Source: UBA8752 sp042095055
GTDB lineage: Bacteria; Bacteroidota; Bacteroidia; Flavobacteriales_D; Sanyastnellaceae
Assembly (NCBI GenBank): GCA_042095055.1
Contig: JBELBZ010000002.1
Location: 1 to 64,000 of the forward strand
Length of the DNA: 64,000 bases
Direction of reading: 5' to 3'
This document shows, in pieces, positions 8,441 to 16,473 of the stretch. The notes beneath the pieces are model-generated. The model was not told the origin of the DNA. It saw only the letters and a program-made list of their open reading frames with translations, and made no database searches. Both the position numbers and the translations under genes were made by a program. Every line of letters begins with the position of its first letter. Positions within the stretch are counted from its first letter, which is position 1.

Positions 8441-8486
8441 GTAAAAATACAACGGTGCCCCCTCCTTTACAGGATGAGGGCACCGT
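8441..8486 (-). terminator. Terminator-like hairpin between rpmA and serS
   Basis: On the minus strand a 9-bp stem ACGGTGCCC/GGGCACCGT (8486-8478 and 8460-8452) with a 17-base loop is followed by TGTATTTTTAC. It probably ends rplU-rpmA transcripts, but it also forms almost the whole serS leader. The TATTTTTA at its foot resembles a -7 element, so serS may start within it. Confidence 0.6.
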
Positions 8487-8522
8487 CATTTGCCCTTGTT
8501 GGGCGTTAGGGGAGGTCTGAGG

Positions 8523-8786
8523 TCAAGCTTCAGCAGCAGGAACGACAGAGACAAAGCTCTTGTTGTTCTTGCGCCGGCGGAACTCTACGACGCCATCGGT
8601 GAGGGCGTACAAAGTGTGGTCCTTGCCGATTCCGACGTTCAGTCCGGGGTTGTGTTGGGTGCCGCGCTGGCGAACGAGAATGTTACCCGCGATGCACACT
8701 TGGCCGCCATAAATCTTGACGCCCAGTCGTTTGCTTTCTGATTCGCGGCCGTTCTTGGTCGAGGCCGCCGCCTTTTTGTGAGCCAT
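8523..8786 (-). CDS. rpmA: 50S ribosomal protein L27
   Basis: 87 residues with the conserved N-terminal MAHKKAAASTKNGRESESKRLG, which reaches the peptidyl transferase centre, followed by GGQVCIAGNILVRQRGTQ and the GKDHTLYALTDG strand. Length and order match L27 closely. The N-terminus begins directly as MAHKK, without the cleaved leader known in Firmicutes. It lies 11 bases downstream of rplU on the same strand, the standard rplU-rpmA pair. Confidence 0.98.
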   Translation of the reverse strand: MAHKKAAASTKNGRESESKRLGVKIYGGQVCIAGNILVRQRGTQHNPGLNVGIGKDHTLYALTDGVVEFRRRKNNKSFVSVVPAAEA

Positions 8787-8797
8787 GGTTCAGGAAT

Positions 8798-9337
8798 TTA
8801 TTCTTCAGACTTGTCTTCGCCCGCCTTTTTGGCTGCAGGCTTTTTAGCTGCTGCGGGCTTTTTGGCCGCTGCAGGCTTTTTGGCTGCTGCTGGCTTTTTA
8901 GCTGCTGCAGGCTTTTTGGCTGCTGCTGGCTTTTTAGCTGCTGCTGGCTTTTTGGCCGCTGGCTTGGCTTCTGCCTTGTCCTCACCATCTGCGGCCTTCT
9001 TGGCAGCCGCTTTCTTTGGCTTGACACCCAAGGCAATCTCCTTGATGACAATCTCGGTGAGGGACGGACGGAATCCGTTCAATTTTTGGTAACCCTTGCG
9101 TCGCTTCTTTTTGAAGACGAGCACTTTGTCACCTTTTAAATGGCGGTCAACCGTGGCATTCACGGCTGCGCCTTGGACTGCTGGGGCGCCAACGGAAACT
9201 TTGGAGCCGTCATCCACGAGGAGCACTCGGTCAAAGCTGACCTTGGCGCCCTCATCGTGCTTCAGACGGTTCACATAGAGCCGTTGATCTTGCTGTACCT
9301 TATACTGGTGCCCTGCAATTTCTACGATGGCGTACAT
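8798..9337 (-). CDS. rplU: 50S ribosomal protein L21 with a long Lys/Ala/Pro repeat tail
   Basis: 179 residues, against about 103 for a typical L21. Residues 1-103 are a normal L21 domain: MYAIVEIAGHQYKV at the start, the FKKKRRKGYQKLNGFR basic RNA-binding stretch and LTEIVIKEI. From about residue 105 the protein continues as a highly basic tail: an Ala/Lys region, an acidic spacer (DGEDKAEA), then six perfect PAAAKK units (about residues 131-166) and a short acidic end. The tail resembles histone-H1-like or AlgP-like segments and could bind rRNA or DNA; that is inference. Followed immediately by rpmA. Confidence 0.96.
   Translation of the reverse strand: MYAIVEIAGHQYKVQQDQRLYVNRLKHDEGAKVSFDRVLLVDDGSKVSVGAPAVQGAAVNATVDRHLKGDKVLVFKKKRRKGYQKLNGFRPSLTEIVIKEIALGVKPKKAAAKKAADGEDKAEAKPAAKKPAAAKKPAAAKKPAAAKKPAAAKKPAAAKKPAAAKKPAAKKAGEDKSEE
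8840..8947 (-). repeat. 18-bp tandem repeat encoding PAAAKK, six copies, in rplU
   Basis: Six consecutive 18-base units, nearly identical with third-position changes between GCT, GCC and GCA alanine codons. They lie inside the 3' part of rplU. Copy number could vary by slippage. Confidence 0.85.
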
Positions 9338-9362
9338 GATGGGCCTCTTTTTTTGAGGGGTG

Positions 9363-9370
9363 CGAAGATA
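9363..9370 (-). promoter_or_regulatory. Candidate -7 element of rplU-rpmA
   Basis: TATCTTCG on the minus strand matches TAnnTTTG with one change. It lies 26 bases upstream of the rplU ATG, and a small hairpin CCTC-A(7)-GAGG lies between them. Confidence 0.45.
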
Positions 9371-9437
9371 CGCGATTTTGAATGCGCTTGAAAGTATCGT
9401 CCCATTCGATGGCTAAATTCTTGCAGATTCAGTGCAT

Positions 9438-10976
9438 TCAGGTCGATTCTGCTTGGAGAATGGCCTCCCATAAACCAAATGCATCGGGTGATTCAGCCGT
9501 GGTATGGCCCCATCCTTTCTCGGTAAGGGCAGCGCTGGTGGTGGGCCCTATGGCCACGATTTTAGAGGGTGCCTCTGTTTGCCAAGTGTTGACATTGCTC
9601 GGCGAGGTGAAGCACACCACATCGGCTTCTTGCACGGCGGCGGCGTTGGGAATGGGTTCATAGTGCGTCCAGGCGTGCAAGGTTGCTTTGGACTTGCCCG
9701 TATTCCAGCGCTTGAGTGAATAGGTCCCGTGGGGAACAGCGACATGTTCTTGGTTGTTGCGCGCACTTGCAAAGTCGTGCCAAGCTTTGGCGGGATGTCC
9801 ATTGCCCACATATTTGAGCCGTGGCAACCATTCAGAAGGCAGGGCCTCGGCGGTGCCATTGCCCGGGACCGCAATCTTGGTGTTTGGATGTTTGGACAAC
9901 CATGTTTGTGCTGCTTCGCATGCCCCAGGGCTGCCCATCCAAACCCAGTCTTGGCTGGAGTGCTTCCATGCCTCTGGAACCATGGGGTGCTGCAAGGGCT
10001 TGACGGCGATGAGGGGCGACTCAATTAAAGTGGCGCCACATCCACTGGCAAGCCGGCTTAAGACGCTGTTGGTGCGTGGTGACCGGGTGATGAGAACCTG
10101 AAAAGGGCGGGGAGCGGACAGTTGGGACAGTGCGGCTTCGGCGTGGGGCGCCACGATGCGGCGGGGGCCGGTGTTGGATTGCAGGAAACATCGGAGGTTG
10201 TGGCCTTCGGTATTCCAATGCGCACCAAAAGGAAGCTGACATCCGCCTTCCAGTGCGCGGAGTACGGCGCGTTCGCTGCTTACGCCACTTTGGGCTGAAG
10301 GGTCGGTCAATGCCGCCAAAAAGGAAGCTTTGGGGTCAGCGTTGCGCATCTGCAGTGCGAGTGCACCTTGCGCTGGTGCGGGGACAAACGTGCTTGGATC
10401 GAGGCTGTGCCTGACGACCCCTTCCATGGAAAGTGCGAGGCGATCCAGCCCGGCTTCCGCGAGCACGATGGCGTCGTACAGGCCCTCTTGCAAACGCTTC
10501 ACCCGCGTTGGAACGTTGCCCCGAAGCGCCTCAATCCTCAGATCTGGCCGCAGCAACAAAAGCTGGTCCCTCCGGCGAACGGAAGAAGTGCCAACAATTG
10601 CACCCTGCGGCAGTGGCAACCAAGGCCCAGCGGTGTGCCTGGGTTCCCGAATCAGCAAGGCGTCGCGTTGCGATGCGCGGGCTGGAACGGCGACGATGGA
10701 GAGGCCCTGAGGCTGTTGGGTTTCGAGGTCTTTGTGGCTGTGCACCGCAATGTCGATGCGGTTTTCAAGCAGGGCATCCTCGATTTCTTTGGTAAAGAAC
10801 CCCTTGCCTTCGAGTTTTTCGAAGGATTGCACTTGTTCGCGGTCCCCCTGAGTGGACAACACGATGATCTCAGATGTCCCGCCGGCGGTAGCAATTAAAT
10901 CGCGCACGTAATGGGCTTGCCAAAGGGCGAGGTCGCTGCCCCGCGTACCAATGCGGAAGTGGGGTGTATCCGGCAT
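9438..10976 (-). CDS. hemC-hemD: Hydroxymethylbilane synthase / uroporphyrinogen-III synthase fusion
   Basis: A 512-residue two-domain protein. Residues 1 to about 300 are HemC (porphobilinogen deaminase): RIGTRGSDLALWQA at the N-terminus, the active-site region HSHKDLETQ, GTSSVRRRDQLL, and the dipyrromethane cofactor cysteine in ALEGGCQLPFGAH. From about residue 305 a HemD-like domain starts (PFQVLITRSPRTNS) and runs through VWMGSPGAC to VVCFTSPSNVNTWQ and IVAIGPTTSAAL, the typical HemD C-terminal signature. The protein would convert porphobilinogen through hydroxymethylbilane to uroporphyrinogen III in one chain. HemC is normally about 310 residues and HemD about 220-250, so both are complete. 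It follows hemA by 6 bases in one operon. Confidence 0.93.
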   Translation of the reverse strand: MPDTPHFRIGTRGSDLALWQAHYVRDLIATAGGTSEIIVLSTQGDREQVQSFEKLEGKGFFTKEIEDALLENRIDIAVHSHKDLETQQPQGLSIVAVPARASQRDALLIREPRHTAGPWLPLPQGAIVGTSSVRRRDQLLLLRPDLRIEALRGNVPTRVKRLQEGLYDAIVLAEAGLDRLALSMEGVVRHSLDPSTFVPAPAQGALALQMRNADPKASFLAALTDPSAQSGVSSERAVLRALEGGCQLPFGAHWNTEGHNLRCFLQSNTGPRRIVAPHAEAALSQLSAPRPFQVLITRSPRTNSVLSRLASGCGATLIESPLIAVKPLQHPMVPEAWKHSSQDWVWMGSPGACEAAQTWLSKHPNTKIAVPGNGTAEALPSEWLPRLKYVGNGHPAKAWHDFASARNNQEHVAVPHGTYSLKRWNTGKSKATLHAWTHYEPIPNAAAVQEADVVCFTSPSNVNTWQTEAPSKIVAIGPTTSAALTEKGWGHTTAESPDAFGLWEAILQAEST

Positions 10977-10982
10977 GTGGCC

Positions 10983-12212
10983 TCAGGGCTTTTCCAGATG
11001 TTCCATGACCGCCTCTCGGGCCAATTTCATGGGAACAGAAACGTACTTTTTTTCGAGGTAGGCCACAATGCGGTCCACCAAGCTGCGCGTCTCGCCATCG
11101 AGTTCAGCCAGCTCGTCGGCAAAAACTTCGCCCAAAGCGGTGTTCCGCACGGCGGCAAGGAGGGTGGGCAATTCTCTGAGTGCCAGTTCAACTTCTCTCT
11201 GCTGCAGGCGGTTCGAGAGCTCTGTGAGGCCTTCGTCAATGATGCGCTGACAGTCTCCAAGTGCAGCGCGACGCCCTGCCACATTTTCGTCTGCCAAAGG
11301 CTTTAGTTCCGCAATGCCGACCACGGTTGTGCTTTGGTGGGAGCGAAATGCGGTGGTGACACCTGAGGGAACACTGAGGTCCAGCACAAATACAGGAGCT
11401 GCTGGAAGCCTTTGGGCGTGAGCGTCATCTAGAATGGGAGTGTCGCTGCCGGTGCAGAGGAAGATGGCCGCAGGACCTTGAGAAAGGGCGTCGTTCAGTC
11501 CATTGAGATCGCCCCATGTCCATTGGCGAGGAGCCGCAAGTGCTTCAGCCTTTGCAGCGGTTCGGTTCAGAATGTGAACGGATGTATGTCCTTGTTTGGC
11601 GAGAAAGCGCGCGATGTTGCCATTGGTTTGGCCTGCTCCGATCATCAATATCGGGGCGTCAGTAGGGGTGGACAGCGCCTGGAAGGCCTTCCATCCCAAG
11701 GCATTGACGGAAACACTGCGGCGGGCAATGTCGGTTTCTGTGAAGACGCGTTTGGCCGTTTCTACGACGATCCGCTCTGTGATGCGCAGCTGATCGCCGG
11801 CCAACCCCCATTGTCTGGAGCGTTCCAACGAGGAGCGGATTTGGGTCAGAATCTCGCGCTCGCCCAGTACCATTGACTCCAGACCGGCACTGACGCGAAG
11901 CAAGTGGCGTGTGGCCTCCTCTCCGTGCAACACCATCGCGGTGCCCATGAGTGAGCGGAGTTCAGCGTCGTCTGGGGCGAACGTCTGGAAGAGTTGCTGC
12001 AGGCGCCCCATGCAGAAATAGGCTTCGTCAACGAGTATGAATTCTACCCGATTGCACGTCGTGAGATAGGCCAAACCTTGGACACCGAGTGTTTCTTTCA
12101 GCGCTTTGAGAAAATCCTCTTGGCGCTCCTCAGCGATGTGCAAACTGCCAATCCGGGAGATTGGTGCGTTGCGGTGATTGATGGAAACGATATGGAGGTG
12201 ATCCTGTTTCAC
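10983..12212 (-). CDS. hemA: Glutamyl-tRNA reductase
   Basis: 409 residues. It reduces Glu-tRNA to glutamate-1-semialdehyde, the first committed step of C5-pathway tetrapyrrole synthesis; hemL at 27.5 kb does the next step. The catalytic cysteine is in YLTTCNRVEF (about residue 53), followed by SGLESMVLGEREILTQIR and the NADPH-binding GAGQTNGNIARFL region, then VFVLDLSVPSGV. The start is GTG at 12212, giving MKQDHLHIVSINHR, which aligns with the normal HemA N-terminus; no suitable ATG exists. A TAGGTTCG element lies 26 bases upstream. hemC-hemD follows after 6 bases. Confidence 0.95.
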   Translation of the reverse strand: MKQDHLHIVSINHRNAPISRIGSLHIAEERQEDFLKALKETLGVQGLAYLTTCNRVEFILVDEAYFCMGRLQQLFQTFAPDDAELRSLMGTAMVLHGEEATRHLLRVSAGLESMVLGEREILTQIRSSLERSRQWGLAGDQLRITERIVVETAKRVFTETDIARRSVSVNALGWKAFQALSTPTDAPILMIGAGQTNGNIARFLAKQGHTSVHILNRTAAKAEALAAPRQWTWGDLNGLNDALSQGPAAIFLCTGSDTPILDDAHAQRLPAAPVFVLDLSVPSGVTTAFRSHQSTTVVGIAELKPLADENVAGRRAALGDCQRIIDEGLTELSNRLQQREVELALRELPTLLAAVRNTALGEVFADELAELDGETRSLVDRIVAYLEKKYVSVPMKLAREAVMEHLEKP

Positions 12213-12238
12213 GGAGTATCAAAGTTCGGTCACGGCCT

Positions 12239-12246
12239 CGAACCTA
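12239..12246 (-). promoter_or_regulatory. Candidate -7 element of hemA
   Basis: TAGGTTCG on the minus strand, 26 bases before the GTG start. One change from TAnnTTTG. Confidence 0.45.
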
Positions 12247-12302
12247 ACAGCACAACAACGTTTCTTGGGTGTGATTGGTGGCTTTTTGCGTCACGAAAGG
12301 AC

Positions 12303-12338
12303 AAAAAAAAGGGCGACCCGCATGCGGACCGCCCTTTT
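12303..12338 (-). terminator. Rho-independent terminator after nrdA
   Basis: On the minus strand AAAAGGGCG pairs with CGCCCTTTT around an inner CCGCATGCGG palindrome, followed by eight T. It lies 21 bases past the nrdA stop. Confidence 0.88.
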
Positions 12339-12358
12339 GGTGGGGTTGAATTGTGGGA

Positions 12359-14776
12359 TCAGCCACTGCACATTTCGCAGTCGGGACCGTTGTCGATGGA
12401 ACAAGCGGCGACTTGCTCTTCGTGCGTCATTTCGGTGACGTCCTTGGCGGCAACGGCTGCAGCTGGGGTGGCTTCAGCGACAGCAACCTCTGCTTCAACG
12501 GGTTGGTCCTTGTACTTCTTGTCTACAGTGAACTTGATCGCATCTGTGGCGGCCTTTGTCCGCAGGTAGTACATGCCCGTCTTCAAGCCTGAGCGCCACG
12601 CGTGGAAGTGCATGGAGGTCAACTTGGGTGCACTGGCATTCTCCATGAAGACATTCAGAGACTGCGACTGGCAGATATAGGCACCCCGGTCTGCAGCCAT
12701 ATCCAAGATGGCCCGCTGTGAAATCTCCCATGCGGTGCGGTACAGCGCCTTGAGGTTTTCAGGGATTTCCTGGATGTTCTGTATGGACCCGTTGGCAGCA
12801 ATCAGCTGGTTTTTCATGGTCTCGTTCCACATACCGAGCTTGGTCAAATCACGGAGAAGGTGGTTGTTGACCACAATGAACTCACCGCTGAGGGTCCGGC
12901 GGGTGTAAATGTTGGACGTGTAGGGTTCGAAGCACTCATTGTTGCCCAAAATCTGTGCAGTAGAGGCGGTTGGCATGGGGGCCACAAGCAGGCTGTTGCG
13001 CATGCCCTTGTCCATGATTTCTTCCTTGAGCACGTCCCACTCCCAGCGGTCACTTGGGGTCACCCCCCAGAGGTCAAACTGGAGCTTCCCTTCTGAAGCG
13101 GGTGAGCCTTTGAAGGTCTCGTAGGGGCCTTCTTCGATGGCCATGTCCTTGGATGCGCAGCACGCAGCGTAGTAGATGGTTTCAAAGACGTCCTTGTTCA
13201 GTTGGCGCGCTTCTTCGGAGTCGAAGGGGAAGCGCATCATGATGAAGGCATCGGCCAAACCCTGCACGCCCAATCCAACGGGACGGTGGCGCATGTTAGA
13301 GTTGCGCGCTTCTACAATGGGATAGAAGTTGCGGTCAATCACCCTGTTGAGGTTCTTGGTGACCTGGTAGGTCACTTCGAACAGCTTGTCGTGATCAAAG
13401 CTCAGGTCTTCATTCACAAACTTCGGCAGGGCAATCGAAGCGAGGTTGCATACAGCAACTTCGTCCTTGGCTGTGTATTCGATGATTTCGGTGCACAGAT
13501 TGGAGGAGCGGATGGTGCCGAGGTTCTGCTGGTTGGACTTGCCATTGGCTGCGTCCTTGTAGAGCATGTAAGGAACCCCCGTTTCAATCTGGCTCTCCAC
13601 AATCTTGAACCAAAGCTCCTGGGCCTTGATGGTTTTGCGGCCTTTTCCTTCGGCTTCATACTTCTCGTAGAGCGCCTCAAATTCAGGCCCCCAACAATCG
13701 GCCAGGCCAGGACATTCGTTGGGACACATCAGCGTCCATTCTCCATCGGCTTCAACCCGCTTCATGAAGAGGTCGGGAACCCAGAGTGCATAGAACAAGT
13801 CGCGGGCGCGCTGCTCTTCCTTACCGTGGTTCTTTTTGAGGTCCAGGAAGTCAAAAACGTCAGCGTGCCAGGGCTCGATGTAGACCGCAAAAGAACCTTT
13901 GCGCTTGCCGCCACCTTGGTCAACGTAGCGCGCTGTGTCATTGAAAACCCGCAACATGGGCACAATGCCATTGGATGTGCCGTTGGTGCCACGGATGTAG
14001 GAACCTGTGGCGCGGACGTCGTGGATGGCCAAGCCGATGCCTCCCGCATTCTGGGAGATTTTGGCGCATTGCTTGAGGGTGTCGTAGATGCCGCTGATGC
14101 TGTCTTCTTGTGTCGTCAGCAAGAAGCAACTTGACATCTGCGGCTTGGGGGTGCCGGCATTGAAGAGGGTGGGGGTAGCATGGGTAAACCAACCCTCAGA
14201 CATCATGTTGTAGGTCTTGACAGCGCTGTCAATGTCATCTTTATGGATGCCCACGGAAACGCGCATCAACATTTGTTGCGGACGCTCTGCGACCTGTCCT
14301 TCGAGCTTCAGGAGGTATGAACGCTCAAGGGTCTTAAAGCCGAAGTAGTCGTAGCTGAAGTCCCGGTCATAAATGATGGCGGAGTCCAGTGTTTCTGCAT
14401 TGGCCTCGATGATTTCCATCACGTCATCCGCAATGAGGGCTGCGGGCGCCCCTGTGACGGGATCGGTATAGGTGTGCAGGTTGCGCATGACCTCCGTGAA
14501 GGACTTGTGCGTGGTCTTGTGCAGATTGGAAACCGCAATGCGCGAGGCGAGCTTCGCGTAATCTGGATGGTTGACGGCGTTGGTCGCTGCAACTTCTGCG
14601 GCGAGGTTGTCCAGTTCTGAGGTGGTGACCCCATCATAGACCCCTTCGATGACGCGCATGGCGACGGATACGGGATCTACTTTTGGGTGGAGTCCATAGC
14701 AGAGTTTCTTGACCCTTGCCGTGATCTTGTCGAATTGGACTTGTTCTCGGCGTCCATCCCGCTTGACGACATACAT
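12359..14776 (-). CDS. nrdA: Ribonucleoside-diphosphate reductase, alpha subunit (class I)
   Basis: 805 residues. This cytoplasmic large subunit reduces NDPs to dNDPs together with NrdB. An ATP-cone occupies residues 1 to about 95 (VKRDGRREQVQFDKITARVKKL), so dATP inhibition is expected. Catalytic features are the redox cysteine in MSSCFLL (Cys217), the SSNLCTE loop with the thiyl-radical Cys and neighbouring Glu, and the second redox Cys in VAVCNLASIALP. The extreme C-terminus DCEMCSG has the CxxC shuttle pair that passes electrons from thioredoxin or glutaredoxin. nrdB lies upstream with a 226-base gap containing two hairpins; a terminator follows. Confidence 0.96.
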   Translation of the reverse strand: MYVVKRDGRREQVQFDKITARVKKLCYGLHPKVDPVSVAMRVIEGVYDGVTTSELDNLAAEVAATNAVNHPDYAKLASRIAVSNLHKTTHKSFTEVMRNLHTYTDPVTGAPAALIADDVMEIIEANAETLDSAIIYDRDFSYDYFGFKTLERSYLLKLEGQVAERPQQMLMRVSVGIHKDDIDSAVKTYNMMSEGWFTHATPTLFNAGTPKPQMSSCFLLTTQEDSISGIYDTLKQCAKISQNAGGIGLAIHDVRATGSYIRGTNGTSNGIVPMLRVFNDTARYVDQGGGKRKGSFAVYIEPWHADVFDFLDLKKNHGKEEQRARDLFYALWVPDLFMKRVEADGEWTLMCPNECPGLADCWGPEFEALYEKYEAEGKGRKTIKAQELWFKIVESQIETGVPYMLYKDAANGKSNQQNLGTIRSSNLCTEIIEYTAKDEVAVCNLASIALPKFVNEDLSFDHDKLFEVTYQVTKNLNRVIDRNFYPIVEARNSNMRHRPVGLGVQGLADAFIMMRFPFDSEEARQLNKDVFETIYYAACCASKDMAIEEGPYETFKGSPASEGKLQFDLWGVTPSDRWEWDVLKEEIMDKGMRNSLLVAPMPTASTAQILGNNECFEPYTSNIYTRRTLSGEFIVVNNHLLRDLTKLGMWNETMKNQLIAANGSIQNIQEIPENLKALYRTAWEISQRAILDMAADRGAYICQSQSLNVFMENASAPKLTSMHFHAWRSGLKTGMYYLRTKAATDAIKFTVDKKYKDQPVEAEVAVAEATPAAAVAAKDVTEMTHEEQVAACSIDNGPDCEMCSG

Positions 14777-15002
14777 GCTGTTTTCTAGGCTTTTAACCCC
14801 CCGTATGGGGGAATATTATGGTGACAACCGAGGCGACAAGACCTCGGTGGAGAGTGTGTTTCTAAAGTTGGTTGGCTAGGCCTTGAACCTTCCGTTCCGT
14901 GTTGTGGACGGCTGGATCAATTTCGTTCTCTCAAGATGGGACTTGAAAGAGGTGAATGGTACTTGCAGGGAGCGGCAGTTTTGAACTTTTTCTCCGTTGA
15001 AA
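14777..15002 (-). promoter_or_regulatory. nrdB-nrdA intergenic region with two hairpins
   Basis: A 226-base spacer without an ORF I would accept. Near nrdA there are two inverted repeats: ACCGAGG/CCTCGGT (14827-14833 and 14842-14848, 8-base loop) and CCCCC/GGGGG around GTAT (14797-14811). Neither has a long T-run on the minus strand, so they look more like leader or RNA-processing structures than terminators. No convincing -7 element is seen. Confidence 0.4.
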
Positions 15003-16094
15003 TCAGAAATCGGCGTCCAGACTGAAGCCTTGGGCCTCTTCTCCAGATCCAGATTTGTTGACACCAGCCTTTTGGTACTCAGCAACCCGCTTTTCAAAGA
15101 AATTGGTCTTTCCTTGAAGTGAAATCATTTCCATGAAGTCAAACGGATTGGAAGCGTTGTACACTTTTTCGTTGCCCAACTCGACGAGAAGCCGGTCGGC
15201 CACGAATTCGATGTATTGGCTCATCAGATCAGCGTTCATTCCGATCAGGCGAACGGGCAGCGCGTCGCAGACGAATTCCTTCTCGATGTTGACGGCGTCC
15301 ACGATGATTTTCTCGATCGTTGACTTGGGCAACTTGTTGACGATGTGCTGGGTGTAGAGGAGGCAAGCGAAATCGCAGTGCATGCCTTCGTCCCGTGAAA
15401 TGAGCTCGTTTGAAAAGCTCAGTCCTGGCATCAGGCCCCGCTTTTTCAACCAGAAAATGGAACAGAAGCTTCCGCTAAAGAAGATGCCTTCAACGGCAGC
15501 AAAGGCCACAATGCGCTCTGCAAAGTTGCCATTGTCAATCCACTCGAGGGCCCAATTGGCTTTCTTCTTGACACAGTCCAGCGTTTCGATGGCGTTGAAC
15601 AGGTGGTTCTTTTCATCCTTGTCCTTGATGTAGGTGTCGATCAACAGGGAGTAGGTCTCCGAGTGGATGTTTTCCATCATGATTTGGAAACCGTAGAAGA
15701 ACTTGGCTTCTGTGTATTGGACTTCTGCCACGAAGTTTTCCGCCAAATTCTCATTGACGATGCCGTCTGAAGCGGCAAAGAATGCGAGGATGTGCTTGAT
15801 GAAATAACGCTCGTTGTCGTTCAGCTTTTCGTTCCAGTCCACCATGTCTGCGGCGAGGTCAATTTCCTCGGCAGTCCAGAAACTTGCTTCTGATTTTTTG
15901 TAGAAGTTCCAGATGTCATCGTGTTGGATGGGGAACAGCACAAAACGATTGGGGTTGTCTTCGAGAATGGGCTCGATAACTGCGGTGTTCTCTGGAAGCA
16001 CTGCGTCAATCGCCATCTGACCATCTACTTGTTGAACATCCGAAGAAATGCCGCTGGCAGCTTCTGTTTCGTTGTTGTGCTGATCGTTGTTCAT
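15003..16094 (-). CDS. nrdB: Ribonucleoside-diphosphate reductase, beta subunit (class I)
   Basis: 363 residues from the ATG at 16094 (MNNDQHNNE). A ferritin-like small subunit that houses the dimetal cofactor and generates the radical for NrdA. Metal ligands and the radical tyrosine are visible: the MVDWNEKL Asp, the ExxHxxxY pattern in MENIHSETYSLL, VAFAAVEGIFFSG, and ISRDEGMHCDFA. The radical tyrosine is present, so this is not the Phe-substituted class Ic. No ATP-cone precedes the domain; the first 60 residues are low complexity. The longer frame to 16208 has a Cys/Ser-rich N-terminus unlike the family. Divergent from secA. Confidence 0.95.
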   Translation of the reverse strand: MNNDQHNNETEAASGISSDVQQVDGQMAIDAVLPENTAVIEPILEDNPNRFVLFPIQHDDIWNFYKKSEASFWTAEEIDLAADMVDWNEKLNDNERYFIKHILAFFAASDGIVNENLAENFVAEVQYTEAKFFYGFQIMMENIHSETYSLLIDTYIKDKDEKNHLFNAIETLDCVKKKANWALEWIDNGNFAERIVAFAAVEGIFFSGSFCSIFWLKKRGLMPGLSFSNELISRDEGMHCDFACLLYTQHIVNKLPKSTIEKIIVDAVNIEKEFVCDALPVRLIGMNADLMSQYIEFVADRLLVELGNEKVYNASNPFDFMEMISLQGKTNFFEKRVAEYQKAGVNKSGSGEEAQGFSLDADF

Positions 16095-16473
16095 GTGGTC
16101 GGTGGTTGATTGTAATTGACTTCTACTGGAGCTTCTTTTTCCATCAAAAAAGACAGACTTCAAAACTGCAGAGCACAAGCTGCAACGGCAATCGGAAACG
16201 ATGAACACCCCGATGGAATTGTCAACATGCGGTTAATTAGTTGTGCTAAACAATTGATAGTTAGTTATATATATTGTGAATAGGGGTGTGGCTTACACTG
16301 AGCGCGGCATGAAAATTTCTGTGTCGTGGGTTGGCCTTCCAGCCCCCAATGGGGTGGCAATTCGCAACAATGTTTGGGAGTGGAGACCCCAAGCTTGAGC
16401 CTTAATTTTGTCCACACCACTTGCATTCCATTTCTGTTTTTGACATGAGACTTCAGTGGCACAAGCAGCACCT
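16095..16473. promoter_or_regulatory. Divergent nrdB/secA intergenic region
   Basis: 379 bases without a supported gene. It contains an AT-rich block (16231-16280). Within it 16264-16279 (GTTATATATATTGTGA) matches 11 of 16 positions of an NrdR box (ACACWATATATWGTGT), and a weaker half-match lies 33 bases away at 16231-16246. A TAATTTTG element at 16403-16410 faces secA. I see no clear promoter for nrdB. Confidence 0.4.
16403..16410 (+). promoter_or_regulatory. Candidate -7 element of secA
   Basis: TAATTTTG, a perfect TAnnTTTG match, 63 bases before the ATG at 16474. Confidence 0.45.

Noticed and set aside
8835..8960. Direct repeats as a possible CRISPR array
   Set aside because: The 18-bp units are contiguous and without spacers, and they encode the PAAAKK tail of L21.
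12213..12302. Small gene between hemA and the nrdA terminator
   Set aside because: Only about 90 bases, with a hemA -7 element on the minus strand; no supported ORF.
16095..16473. tRNA or small RNA gene in the nrdB/secA spacer
   Set aside because: No cloverleaf or TPsiC-type GTTC sequence is seen and the region is AT-rich and unstructured.
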